Shown: one piece after another, positions 42,236-53,174 of the stretch
How positions within the stretch are numbered: position 1 is the first letter of the stretch
How the letters are laid out: each line of letters begins with the position of its first letter
NCBI RefSeq assembly: GCF_001619985.1
Contig: NW_017264195.1
Span: 1,426,001 to 1,490,000 of the forward strand
Source: Xylona heveae TC161
Taxonomy: Eukaryota; Ascomycota; Xylonomycetes; Xylonales; Xylonaceae
DNA: 64,000 bases
Direction: 5' to 3'
The notes under the pieces: model-generated
Told to the model about the DNA's origin: nothing
Databases searched by the model: none
The model's input: only the letters and a program-made list of their open reading frames with translations
Program-made: the position numbers and the translations under genes

Positions 42236-45200
42236 TTAACGCCACTTTGGCTTTTCTCCAAGAAAAGAAGAGGCACGGCTAGTCAACCTGCGTGAAGCCA
42301 GCATAGAAGGCGGAGTTTGAACCGGCATATCGAGTTCGATGGCCGGCGGTGACTGCACAGCTGGCGGAGAGGGCAGAGGAATCAAGCTTGCTCGCTTGTT
42401 TCTCCCATTGCCGATGCCGTTGGAATTGCTGTATCGTCGAGAGCGCGCCATCCAGGAGGATGCAGGAGAAAACGCGGGGCCCGACGTCAGAGACGAAGTA
42501 GCAGGGCCCGCTTTGAAATTGGAGTGTCTGCCCATGGAGGTGGACGGTCTACCAGCAAAAAGGGCAGCCTCACGTTCACGTACTTGGGATACTGATCGAT
42601 TAGCACCAAAGTAGTCAGATCCCCCGCCAAGATGAGCAGCAGATGCGCGCTTTTTCAGCATAATGGGCCGCTGTATTTCAGTACCAAATGATGAGCGCGG
42701 TGTCAGGGGTCCCGGTCCAGGTCGGGTGGTATGCGAGTAGGAATGTAGGTGGGCATAGGATGGGCGTCGGGAGGCCAAGCTTGCTCCAACTGCCGATTCT
42801 TCTATCATAAAAGGTGGCGAAATTAGAGCGGGCGACCCAACGCGGCCGCGTTCGAGATTAGCAGCAGTGAGAGGATGCCGAACTGCAGACGGCGAACCAC
42901 CAGCAAGTGACGAGGATGACCGTGCCGCAGTAGGCGTACCTAGCTGTGGGATATTGTATTTGTGATACGGCGACGGCGTTGTCAGCCCCGAGGATCTGAG
43001 TTGATTGCCAACCTTCAGGCCTCTCGGATTGAAACTATAGGCCCATCTTGGCTTAGGTCCCGATGTAGGTCCCGAGTGTCTTATTGAGCTGCCACCTTCG
43101 GACGAGCTGAGAGATGGTCGTCTGTTTGACGAGGTAGACGAAAATTTCCGGAGACTCGGGATAGAATGGTTTGTGATAGCTGCGACTGAAGGAACCGATA
43201 CGTCGCTATCAAGAGACAATTTCCTGCTGCTAGGTGCACTTGCGTCCGAGGTGAGAGCACGCGAGTTAGGAGTAGGTCGCGGAATTCTGCTATAGTAGGC
43301 AGTCCCGGTCGGAGTAATTGTGGTAGGCCGGGGTACGCAAAATTTCGGTGAGGTGTGGCCAGGAGTGGGATGCTTCAGGCTGCCATCCTCAGTGTCGACA
43401 GTGGTTGCCGGCGTGAGGGGTTCTGAGAGTTTATCGGTGAATTTGGAACAATCCATGGGGGAAAGAGACGACGAAGGGGTAGCGGCCCCGTTTCTCGAAT
43501 CACGGACGGGAGGCTTGACATTTAATACGTCGTTAGTATTGGTAGAGATCCCTTTTGTATTGACGTAGACCTCATCAACAGCCTTGTCGGTTTGTTGGAT
43601 TTTGGTGTTGATTCTTAGCCACACTTTTTCGATTTCGGCGTCAAGATTTTTGACCTCACGACTAACTGAAGCCCTGTCCTTCATGGCATCCTTCATGATC
43701 GACATGACCTTTAGGATCGAAGGAACATAGTGCTCCTTTTTGGACTGATAATCCGAGAGGCGGTCCCTGTAGAAAGTCGGATTGCTCTTCTGCATCTCGC
43801 TGCCAATGCTCTCCATTAGCTTCGAGATGCCTCGATCAATTGACTGCGCCAATTGTCGAGCCTGCTTGAATGCCGACCTAAACGCTACCAAGTAACGGTC
43901 CTCCCCAACCTCCTTTTTGAGCGCTTCTGTATCCAAGTGCAGTCTAGCCCACCGTTCCTCGACGCCCTGGGCTCTGGCTTCAAGGAGCGCACAAGCGGAC
44001 GGGAAAATCGACTTTGCTCGCTCAAGGAAGACTGTGAGTCGGAAGGGCAAAAAGTCGAGCGATGCTCTTAAAGGTTGAAGGCGAGCAAAAAGGGCCAGAA
44101 GATTTGAATCATTCGCGGGAATGGGCTGCGGCTGAGTCACGCCCGACGCGTTGGGATATGGTGAAGGAACGCTGAGACGATGAGTTTTGTATTCAAGGGA
44201 GTCAAAATCAATAGCCATTTCTTCCCCATTTTGCGCGGAAACAGAACTGTGCGACAGCCAGGCGTGTCTCCGCTCCTCCATTACAAAGACCAGATCTGTA
44301 AGAGCATCGGTTTCGGCTTCGATATCACCAACGACGGTATGCCAGAGCTCGTCCCATTCAAGAGCGAGTTCGATTTTTTCCTTAACCGACTTCAAAGCGG
44401 CACAGAGTTGGGCCCAATTTTGCTGTGCTCGCTTTACTTGGTTTTCAAAAAGACCAGTAGCCTTCTCGGATGGACTTGTAACCACATTTTGCTTTGTATG
44501 ACTTTCAAACTCTTCGCGCAGGTTGAAGTTTTCAACTGCCGTGGTCAATTCAGAAGCGAAGGATTTGTAGCGATTGAGGAGACTATCAATGCTATCCAAG
44601 CTCGGTCTACCCGCTTGCAAAGCCCAATCAAGGTCATCCTCGCAACCAGCTTGCCTAATAACGTCCCATGTTAGAGATAGCCTCGATTGAATGCCGTTGG
44701 CAGCCTCGCAGATGGCTTGTGCGGCTGCGGCTGCGGTGGGTGATTTCGCAATATCCTTTAATAAGGTAGGGCGGGAGATTGTCGCATTCGCCAGTTGGCC
44801 GATACGACCCGCAAAAGAGTCTTCCGATAGATCTAAGGGGTTGTTTTGCTGGAAAATAGTAATCGCATGCGCGTCATGCTTTGACTGCGATGCTTTGCCA
44901 AATGACACTTCATGTCGTGCTTCACCGCCTACAGCGGCAGAGTCGGGCGTAGAATGATTGATGATGGTCATTGCTTGAGCTGAATCTTGTGTATCCGGGA
45001 GACCGCTCAGTCGTGACTCTGTTCTTAGCTGTGACAAAGCTTTTTCAAGATCCGGTATTCGGCACTTTTGAAAGTCAATTTCAGACATGTTTTCGTTATC
45101 GCTATCAGACATTTCTGAGAATCCCATCCTGTCGCAAGAGCTTACTATCGAAGAGAGATCACTATCAAGATCGTCGATTTGATGAGTTAACCGGTCTCCG

Positions 45201-45286
45201 ATATGTGCGCGGTATAGAGCTAAACTAGAACCTGACATGCCTCTGGAGGTGCGACGGGTCGATGGTTGGGCAGAGTTCGAGCCCAT
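42236..45286 (-). CDS. kar9: Karyogamy protein Kar9 (spindle orientation)
   Basis: 1016 residues from the ATG at 45286; the frame is open upstream only to a TTG. Kar9 links astral microtubule tips (via the EB1 protein Bim1) to myosin V and so positions nuclei and spindles. The N-terminal two thirds, predicted helical, hold the KAR9 domain, with family blocks LSLTWDVIRQAGCEDDLDWALQ, YKSFASELTTAVENFNL, DALTDLVFVMEERRHAWLSH, LQPLRASLDFLPFRLTVFLE and FPSACALLEARAQGVEERW. The C-terminal third is Ser/Pro/Arg-rich and contains YYSRIPRPTP (about residue 665), an SxIP motif of the kind that binds EB1. No introns are needed. Confidence 0.9.
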   Translation of the reverse strand: MGSNSAQPSTRRTSRGMSGSSLALYRAHIGDRLTHQIDDLDSDLSSIVSSCDRMGFSEMSDSDNENMSEIDFQKCRIPDLEKALSQLRTESRLSGLPDTQDSAQAMTIINHSTPDSAAVGGEARHEVSFGKASQSKHDAHAITIFQQNNPLDLSEDSFAGRIGQLANATISRPTLLKDIAKSPTAAAAAQAICEAANGIQSRLSLTWDVIRQAGCEDDLDWALQAGRPSLDSIDSLLNRYKSFASELTTAVENFNLREEFESHTKQNVVTSPSEKATGLFENQVKRAQQNWAQLCAALKSVKEKIELALEWDELWHTVVGDIEAETDALTDLVFVMEERRHAWLSHSSVSAQNGEEMAIDFDSLEYKTHRLSVPSPYPNASGVTQPQPIPANDSNLLALFARLQPLRASLDFLPFRLTVFLERAKSIFPSACALLEARAQGVEERWARLHLDTEALKKEVGEDRYLVAFRSAFKQARQLAQSIDRGISKLMESIGSEMQKSNPTFYRDRLSDYQSKKEHYVPSILKVMSIMKDAMKDRASVSREVKNLDAEIEKVWLRINTKIQQTDKAVDEVYVNTKGISTNTNDVLNVKPPVRDSRNGAATPSSSLSPMDCSKFTDKLSEPLTPATTVDTEDGSLKHPTPGHTSPKFCVPRPTTITPTGTAYYSRIPRPTPNSRALTSDASAPSSRKLSLDSDVSVPSVAAITNHSIPSLRKFSSTSSNRRPSLSSSEGGSSIRHSGPTSGPKPRWAYSFNPRGLKVGNQLRSSGLTTPSPYHKYNIPQLGTPTAARSSSSLAGGSPSAVRHPLTAANLERGRVGSPALISPPFMIEESAVGASLASRRPSYAHLHSYSHTTRPGPGPLTPRSSFGTEIQRPIMLKKRASAAHLGGGSDYFGANRSVSQVREREAALFAGRPSTSMGRHSNFKAGPATSSLTSGPAFSPASSWMARSRRYSNSNGIGNGRNKRASLIPLPSPPAVQSPPAIELDMPVQTPPSMLASRRLTSRASSFLGEKPKWR

Positions 45287-46965
45287 TGGGGACAACAATG
45301 GGCATCCACCGGGAACGCGTATGGGCCCAAACTTTGTGTTGCAGCCGAACAAGGAAGGCGCCGCCCTCTAGAACGCTGCAATTCCAATCCGCTGGGTTGA
45401 GCAATTGAGAGCATTCGAGTCACGGCAAGTGCGACCGCACACGGTAGTTGTTGACACGTTCGTTTTTGCAGAGTTACGTTGTTGCTTTCCGGAACGCGCT
45501 GCGGATGAAGACCGCGCCGGTCCAAGCTAATTGGGAAAGAGCGAACGAGAGAAGCAGTAGAGCTAACGGTAGAGATTGGTGGGAAGAACAGTTCAAGGTT
45601 TTGACTGTAAGCTATAATAGCGGTAAATTCAGTCACGTAGCAAAGCTTTTCATGACTTGCAAATAGAAAGGACCCAGCTTGCAACGAGAATTGAGGTGCA
45701 ATGTGGCGGATGAGGATTGAAGGGATTCAAATGTTTCAGATGGCGAGATATCGGGTAATGAGCGCAGAAGCAGCGACAGGCACCACCACATCATTTAGGG
45801 GGAGCGATGCAAGTAGATTGGGGGGGTTGTTGAACGAAACACCAATTGCACAGCACACAGACCATGACCGCGTCGTCCCATTCACCAACGATATGAATCA
45901 ACTCCACAGAAAAGGGAAGAGTACAGCAGAAGAGCAACCAATAATGTCAGCAGCGAGAGACTTGGGGCAGAGACAAAATTGGGTTCGGGTGGAAACCAAC
46001 GAAGCACTTGCAGGGCTTCCTGCAGAAGGTACCCGCTAGGGGGTCCGTCTCGCTGGTTGAGGTCATCATCATCATCACCGTCATCATCAGGAAAAGATAC
46101 CCTGCCTCACACAATCACCATCAAGATTGAGAAAATCAAAAGATAGGCATCCCATATTCGTCAAGATGAGCAAGAAGAGTCCAATCAAATTATCGTTGCT
46201 TTTGCCGTGTCGTTGAAACTAATGGTCGTGTTGTTGACGGAGTTTCCCATTTGGAATTGTACTGCGTGCCGGGTAAGCTGTGGTATCGCCATGCATTGGA
46301 AACCCTGGTTAACTTTCCCACGTTGGCGGGCCTCGGCTATTCCAGGCAAGGGCTCCCCCGCTAAAAGTGACGGGTCATCATTCCGTGGACCCTTTAGTGG
46401 AGGGGCTTCTTCACTATTTGTCGGAGTAAGGGGTAAGCTGAGGTTGTGCTTCCGCTACTGTCAGGTGCTGTATACTTACCTGAAGTCATCGGGTCTAACA
46501 CGAATAACTAGATCCTTGCGCCAAACTATGTGGTGCTCTAGCTGCTTCAGCCCCTGAAACTCTAAACTCTCCAAAAGCCTGCACCTTTTTGTCCTTATGT
46601 AGTTTTCTGTCACATCTCGTCCCATGGCATTTACTGCAGAAGTCCTCCTTTTGAATTGGTCTGAAGGAGAAGAAAACTGATGAAAAGGTAATATATAAAG
46701 TAAGTGAAGTCATGTTCATACTCTATAACCGCTTCTTGTACTCTCACTGTTAGAAATGCAATCTCTTATCAATAATGTCTAAGACTCCAATGCTCATGCA
46801 ATAACAATAATTTTACCCAATCCTCGACAAATTTTTCAGAAAGGGAATGAAGCAGATTGAGGCTAAACTGATAACTTATGCTGACCAAGAGCAAAGTACT
46901 CAATAATCATCAGATTGAGGCCTATACATCGCGGGTCTTAACCGTGTTGTCCTTTTCGCAAGACC
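45287..46965. other. No supported gene
   Basis: Region upstream of kar9 and downstream of the next minus-strand gene. It has a (TCA)n microsatellite near 46061-46088 and scattered short frames only. Confidence 0.55.
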
Positions 46966-48636
46966 CTATGCTCCGCCTCCGGAGACTGTCTGCGCGGTGC
47001 CTGGTCGACTAGCCGCTCTTTCAGCCGCCTCTGTCTTCCACTCAATGGTAAGTTCCTCACGAACGCCCTTGCACCATGTGAAAATGGCAGCTTCGAAGGC
47101 TGCCCACGCATCGCGATTCTCCCCTAGCACGATGCCCATCACATCGAACTCCAGTTTAAGCTCCCAGCGAATTTCCGCCGCCTTTCGCCAGAATCGGAGA
47201 TTTTCGGCGCAACGATATGGTTTGGCCGTATCATTGTGGAATACGGCTATTTCGCCAAAGGGTCGCTTGGACTTGCGAACCATCTGATTATGCAGGTTTA
47301 TCAGCCGCCTTCCATCCCTGAACGCCGCGAGAAACTCTGTGGGTATGCTATTGCTTGAAGCAATTGGCGTCCATGGCGGCAGATCGCAAGGGTCATTGTC
47401 AAAGGACTTCAGGAAGAGCCACTCGCGCTCGAGCTCTCGTCCTTGCCATTCTCCATCAAGCCATTCCCGGTTTCTGCGCTCCTTGACCTCTTGTCGTTCT
47501 TGAACCTCTTCTAAGTTCACAATCCGATCTACGTCGGATAACCATTTTTGGAGAGTGTCAATCTCGGCTTCGCGGATACCTCCGGCAAAATCTCGCGTGG
47601 CCATGCGTTTCAAGACATCAAGGACTGCAAGTAACTCTTCACGAATCTTTCGCTCAGACTTGATAGCCGCCAGTCGTGCTGGGTTCTCGTGGCTAGTGTA
47701 ATACACCTTTGCCGCACGGATAGCCAAAGTCATGACGTCGACCAGATGAACCCCTTGGATTTCATACCAGCCTTGTGGAGTGGTCGGAGAACTCGGGGAT
47801 TGTCTCGAGCTGTGTGCTTCTGGAGAAACGTGGTTTGTTTCCTCACCGGCATGATCCTTGTCACTGCCAGCTTCAGCCTGCTTCGGGACGTTTCGTGGGT
47901 CCACCTCTTGCAAGGTCTGTCGCGCAATGCGCACCGCTTCCCTCAGCTCCTTTCTCAGCTGCCGTGGGCTCGGTGGCGGGGGAACATATTTGGTTCGGTA
48001 ATTGTACGTGCTCACAGTAGGAGGAAGCATAGCGGGCTCATTATCATCCCAGTCGTCATCAGTCGCATCGCTTTCGTCAACCGGGCTTCCAACCAAGCCA
48101 CTGCCCCAGTGCAGTTCATGTGAGGTATCTGCTATCTTTGGGTCCCGTAGATTATTATTATTGTTGTTGTTATAGGATGACTCTGCTGCAGAAGGCGGCG
48201 CCGGAAGAGTAAGGAAGAGCTCTGGGGTGCGTATTCGCCGAGACTCATTTTTCTGGTCTGTAGACTTATCGTCGGGACGAGCGAGCTGTGCGCCTTTACC
48301 ATCAAGCAAGCCGGTTCGTGCGAAGTAATACTGAAGATGGGCGATGCTCCCCAAACTCATTACACTTTCTCTATTTCGAGCTGATTCGGCGAATGAAGTG
48401 GGTTGTGGTCGTAGATAGCCTCGGCGCCTGGGGTCGCCATTGCTCGAGACCCGTGATGCAGAAGAGGACCCCGATAGACTCGAAGCTGAGGATGTAGTTG
48501 ATGCGCAGCGTTCAAGATGTGGAATTGCAGAAATGGCTGGAGTTGGTGATGCCGATGGAGAAGGTGATTGTGATCGAAGGTCTGGCACCACCGCAACAGT
48601 CGGCACGGGCGTTGTTGATCTCTCGGCAAACGCCAT
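46966..48636 (-). CDS. Conserved fungal protein with calponin-homology-like C-terminus
   Basis: 556 residues, single exon, ATG at 48636. The first 270 residues are Ser/Pro-rich and disordered, with an Asn run (NNNNNNN, from an ATT/GTT microsatellite at 48152-48173 on the plus strand) and a YVPPPPSPRQLRKELREAV stretch leading into a helix. Residues about 290-540 look folded: GWYEIQGVHLVDVMTLAIRAAKVYY, an RERR-type charged helix, then FLAAFRDGRRLINLHNQMV ... RCAENLRFWRKAAEIRWELKLEFDVMGIVLG. The last block resembles a calponin-homology fold (a DGRxLxxLxN motif, then a NLxxFxxAAExxG-like motif), hinting at actin or signalling links. This is inference by motif only; the protein is probably widespread in Pezizomycotina, but I give no name. 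Confidence 0.78.
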   Translation of the reverse strand: MAFAERSTTPVPTVAVVPDLRSQSPSPSASPTPAISAIPHLERCASTTSSASSLSGSSSASRVSSNGDPRRRGYLRPQPTSFAESARNRESVMSLGSIAHLQYYFARTGLLDGKGAQLARPDDKSTDQKNESRRIRTPELFLTLPAPPSAAESSYNNNNNNNLRDPKIADTSHELHWGSGLVGSPVDESDATDDDWDDNEPAMLPPTVSTYNYRTKYVPPPPSPRQLRKELREAVRIARQTLQEVDPRNVPKQAEAGSDKDHAGEETNHVSPEAHSSRQSPSSPTTPQGWYEIQGVHLVDVMTLAIRAAKVYYTSHENPARLAAIKSERKIREELLAVLDVLKRMATRDFAGGIREAEIDTLQKWLSDVDRIVNLEEVQERQEVKERRNREWLDGEWQGRELEREWLFLKSFDNDPCDLPPWTPIASSNSIPTEFLAAFRDGRRLINLHNQMVRKSKRPFGEIAVFHNDTAKPYRCAENLRFWRKAAEIRWELKLEFDVMGIVLGENRDAWAAFEAAIFTWCKGVREELTIEWKTEAAERAASRPGTAQTVSGGGA

Positions 48637-51376
48637 GTCTGCGTCGTGGCTCGCCGTGGGGGTTCACGAATATAGGAGTCAACAATTGCGGGGAGCTGTG
48701 AGGGCGCCAGCCTTAACGTCCCTCTTATCGTGGCTTTGGATGAAGCAGTGAGTTGCGATAGTTTCTGGTGTAGGTTGAACTGTTTGTGTGCCAAATGTGG
48801 CGTGGGAGCGGGTCCTCACGAGAGATCTGCGTTGGTTGCTTCAGGGGGTTGATGGTGTTGCCCGGCACTAGAGGAGGAATGGAGGCGTCGATGGTTGGCT
48901 GAGCAAACCACGCAGGGATCGGTGGTCAATTTCTTACGATCGCCTCAGCAAGCCTTTGAGAATGAGAGCAATTAGGCTCTCAGATGCGTCAGGGCGTGAT
49001 TGATATTCATAGGTGAAAGGACAGAATACTAATGGGAAAAAAGTATTTGCCCTGAGGGTGTTACTGTTCCGAAGGAGAGTTAGTTTGATGAACCGTGCTT
49101 CAAGAGGCATTTGAGGATGTTTCAACTTTAAAATAATATCAATTTTAGGTAAATTAGTATTACTACCATTATTATTAGAGTACCTTTGTATATTCTTGGA
49201 TGTATTGTGCATCATCATGGTCCCAGGGGTCAGTCAATGTTATTTTTTCTCTTCTTTCGGCCAAAAGGGGTCCCTCGCCGAATTCCGCCATTGGTTTCTC
49301 GAACCGTTTGTTGGCTTCCTCGTTCCGTCCCGTACCGTTTCGTACCGGCCTGTACCTAACATTTTGCCAATTGTCTTCACAACGCTCCATCCAGAAGATG
49401 TGACTACCCCAGCTCTACGGAGTACTCAAAGATACTCCAACCTTTTGGGTTTTTAAGCTTTTGAGGGCATGAGGGGGGCTCAGGGGGAAACGCACGGTGG
49501 CGGTCTCAATCTAAGTACCTCTACCTTTTTTTTGGGCTTGCCCTTCATAAGCACTTGAGTAGCTATACTCTTTGTTTTGCCCGCTAAGAGAGTGACATCA
49601 TTCATATGTCGAACGTGTTGCTTCATCCTCATTCGTCTTCATTGACCCCAAGGACTCTTGAACAACAATTGGATCACGATTCAGTGAATTACTTTCTTTC
49701 ACACTCTATCAGGCAAAATGTCCCAAAGAGTACGTTTACAAGGGTTCTCCAATGGACATGTCAACTATTAACTGCTCTAGATTGCTTTCAAAGTCCACGG
49801 GACGGTACAAGGTAGGCAGATATAATCCGCCGAATAGCTCTCATGGTACACTTTCTGCGTTGGCTAACCTTGCTTATTACATTATAATAAATGAAGGTGT
49901 CAACTTCCGGTAAATTTTTATTTTTCCATAGTTTCGTAAACGTTCAGCAACCGTACTCATCCGACTATTAGGAGCTTCACCAAATCCAGGGCCGAATCGT
50001 ACGGCCTTACAGGATGGGTCAAGAACAGCAGTGACGGAAAGGTGCGTGTTATCGTTTGATATGTGGCATTTCCCCAGCAGAGTTATCCAAATCTCTATTC
50101 CGCAGAAGCTTCAAATCGGACTGGATTCTAAACTCATTTCCCTAGGTTATTGGAGAAGCTCAAGGAGATCAGCATTCCATTGATAAGTTGGTTCAGGACT
50201 TAAACAAAGGTCCAAGTGCTGCCCAGGTCACAAAGTTGGACAAGGAGAGCATTGACACCAAGGTCGGCGAGAGTGGATTTCAAGCGTGAGGCTTTACCCA
50301 TGCACCCGTTCAACAAAATGGCTTGATATTTATGCGGCACACACATGTGACAGGAAACGAGCGATATAATACAAAATGAGGAAAACTCATTGATGATTTT
50401 TTTCCCCTTGAGTGGAGCAGCAAAGACAATCTGAGTCATTGGCTTGTATCTTACTGTGATTTATTTGCAAGGACGCCTTTAGAACGGCTAGTCCTTCCGA
50501 CTCCACCGGTGCGCCCTGTGTCACTCTGACTGTAATCACAATCCTCCATGATTTGATAGGAGTATATGACTGTGCACATGAAAACTTGCTCAACGCTAGA
50601 ATATATCATTACAAATGAGCCCTTTGCATCCCGCATATCTGATAGGCTACGTAAAAAGGACCGACGTAAGTCATCATGTACGAGAAATAAAGTCAGCAGC
50701 CAGATTTTGGAAGGAATGAGGGCCTGGCAGAGTTTCTGATCAAAGTTCTTTTCCGAAAGGCTCCGATGTACACAGGAAGGGACCTGTAGTTACTATGGGA
50801 ATAGTTCGGCTTCAATTGTTATCCGATTCCGGGAGGCGACGGTTGCCAGTTACAGTTAAACGGCTAACTATAGGTCGCGGGTAACCTCGCGTGTCGGAAC
50901 GAGAGAGCTCCCGCTAACTCCAATGCGACGAAGGGCGTAGCTCAGGTCGTCGCCTAGGGCTGCCCCAAGGCATTCCGAGCCTGGATCATATTTCCGCTCT
51001 GCTCCGTGCCAGCCAAGAGCAGAGAAGGTCTGATGACTCTTCCAGCAGCAACAACCCTTGGTTGTCCTACTCAACTCTCCGTTCTCTTTTCGCAGCTATA
51101 CCTTGTTTGCTTGACAGCTGGGGCTCATTGTTCGGATGGCATGGACCTGTCCGCGCCGAGTCTAGCACATGGACCGTAGATCGAGGAAAAGTCGGGCCCT
51201 GTCATTTGATTATGTTTGCTGTATATATGATGGCCCTTGAGTTGTGGCATGTTTTTGATATTTACATCTTGTTGTTCTGCAGCCTAATTTGTCCTGAATC
51301 ATAAGACAATATCACCACTTTTCAAGCCTGTCCTTGTTGCACTACCGTGAAATCCGGATAGTGTTTTTCACCGGTC
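48637..51376. other. Long gene-free region between divergent genes
   Basis: 2.7 kb with no supported gene. It holds one TACGGAGTACTC motif (49416-49427), CGTACCG-type short repeats near 49329-49366 and AT-rich stretches. It includes the alternative oxidase promoter, but no specific control site is claimed. The frame at 51074-50868 (-) is unrecognised. Confidence 0.5.
49416..49427. repeat. TACGGAGTACTC intergenic motif, copy 1
   Basis: Twelve exact bases of the palindrome-like TACGGAGTACTCCGTA that recurs between genes in many Pezizomycotina. Confidence 0.6.
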
Positions 51377-52617
51377 ATGTACCACTCCACAGTATGCATG
51401 CCTGCACGGAGTACCCTCTCCAGACAAGCCGGAGCACACATCTTGCGGCTGTCGGCGAATGCATCTTGCCGTCATGGCGGCTACGCGGCTGCGGCTGTCA
51501 CCACCAAGCTGCGGACAAGCTATGTCAATACCGCAGACTCGAGGCGGCAATTTTCTTCGACCCAAAGGTTCCAACTCAAGGAAGTTTTTCCGGCAGAGAG
51601 CACAGCCAGAGTCCGGAAAACCGATCCAGCATGGCCGCATCCAGTGTATGTTCAGCCTGAAATCTTAGTTGATGGCCATCTCAAAGCTAAATTTTCCGCC
51701 GCCGATGCACAGATTTACGGAGAAGCAAATGGATGACATTGTAGTTGCTCACCGCGAAGCAAAAGATTGGTCAGACTGGATTGCTCTGGGCACCGTCCGC
51801 TTGCTGCGGTGGGGAACAGATTTGTGTACTGGCTACCGCCATGATAAGGAAGTGTCCAAGAGCGAGACAGCTGCGGCTGCCGCCGTTGAAAAGCCTCCCA
51901 AATTTACCATGAACGAGCGGAAATGGTTGATCAGATTCATCTTCCTGGAGAGCGTTGCTGGTGTTCCTGGAATGGTTGGAGGAATGCTCCGTCATCTCCG
52001 CAGTATGCGGAAGCTCCGACGAGACAATGGATGGTCAGTCACTTTTCTACGAAAAAATAAACAAGCAATCATTCCTGAAATCATTAGCTAACACCTTTGG
52101 CCAAAGGATCGAAACGCTCCTTGAAGAAGCCTACAATGAGCGTATGCATCTTCTTACCTTCCTCAAAATGGCCGAGCCAGGCTGGTTCATGCGCATCATG
52201 GTCCTCGGAGCGCAGGGTGTCTTCTTCAACGGGTTCTTCTTTGCGTACCTCATCTCGCCGCGCATCTGCCACCGGTTTGTCGGATACCTCGAGGAAGAGG
52301 CTGTGCTCACGTACTCGCGAGCTATTGCCGACATTGAGGCTGGAAAGCTTCCAAAGTGGACAAATATGCCTGCGCCTGATATTGCAGTGGGCTATTGGAA
52401 GATGCCTGAGGGCAGTCAGACTGTAAAGGACCTGCTGATGTATGTGCGCGCCGATGAGGCCAAGCACCGCGAAGTCAACCACACTCTTGGCAATCTCGAT
52501 CAGAATGAGGATCCCAATCCTTTCAACAGCAATTACTATAATCCAGAGAAACCGCACCCAACAAAGAGCATCACTCATATGAGGCCCACTGGATGGGAGC
52601 GTGATGAAGTCATTTGA
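51377..52617 (+). CDS. aox1: Mitochondrial alternative oxidase
   Basis: 366 residues from exons 51377-51645, 51713-52033 and 52107-52617 (introns GTATGT...GCACAG and GTCAGT...CCAAAG). AOX is the cyanide-resistant ubiquinol oxidase of the inner mitochondrial membrane; it bypasses complexes III and IV and limits reactive oxygen. All four diiron segments are present: [18 protein letters not shown] (about 166), [10 protein letters not shown] (about 206), [10 protein letters not shown] (about 258) and [12 protein letters not shown] (about 311). The N-terminus is a targeting sequence ([20 protein letters not shown], with RRQFSS as a likely cleavage region). The start is the first ATG; the second, at codon 8, is also possible. 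Fungal AOX is usually induced by respiratory block and oxidative stress. Confidence 0.96.
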
Positions 52618-53174
52618 TTATTTCCTTTTCCTTTATATTTTTGAGCGAATTAGACCCTCTCCACTTGAGCATATACCATATGATATCATGACCGGCGTTT
52701 TCTGTGTTCTCAAGTTTATTTATTCTAATAAATTCTATTTCGTCTTGTTTATTTATTTATTTTTTTTTTTAAAAAAAAAATTTTTTTGTGATACGCAAAA
52801 TGAACTTTATATTGCCGCCGTTAAATATAAGTTTGTTATGACGCTTTACAACATAAGTAAGCCCTTGTTTCGTCCTTCAATTAACGCTGTAAACATGTCA
52901 TTGCTATTTAAAGGCATCTACAGAACTCCTTTACCGGAGTAAGCAATCCATTTCATGATAAAATTTTCAAATTCATACGCATTTTTACACTAGTCCAGCA
53001 GGTCAAAATTTCCAGTCATTGTTTATGCCTGGGAGTCTGACCGCCTTCCGGCAAGTTCCGAACCCAGCCCTGTTCATAGTGAAAGTCGAACCGAGGCAAC
53101 GCAACAAGGCATGAAGTCAGTTTCGCCATAACAGCTCCATTATCGACTTCTTTTTCCTCCTACCCTACCTCAAA
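52618..53174. other. Short intergenic region with homopolymer block
   Basis: No gene. It contains ten T, ten A and seven T in succession at 52761-52787, about 150 bp after the aox1 stop. Confidence 0.7.

Noticed and set aside
45287-45352. Longer Kar9 N-terminus
   Set aside because: The frame extends upstream only to a TTG; the first ATG is at 45286.
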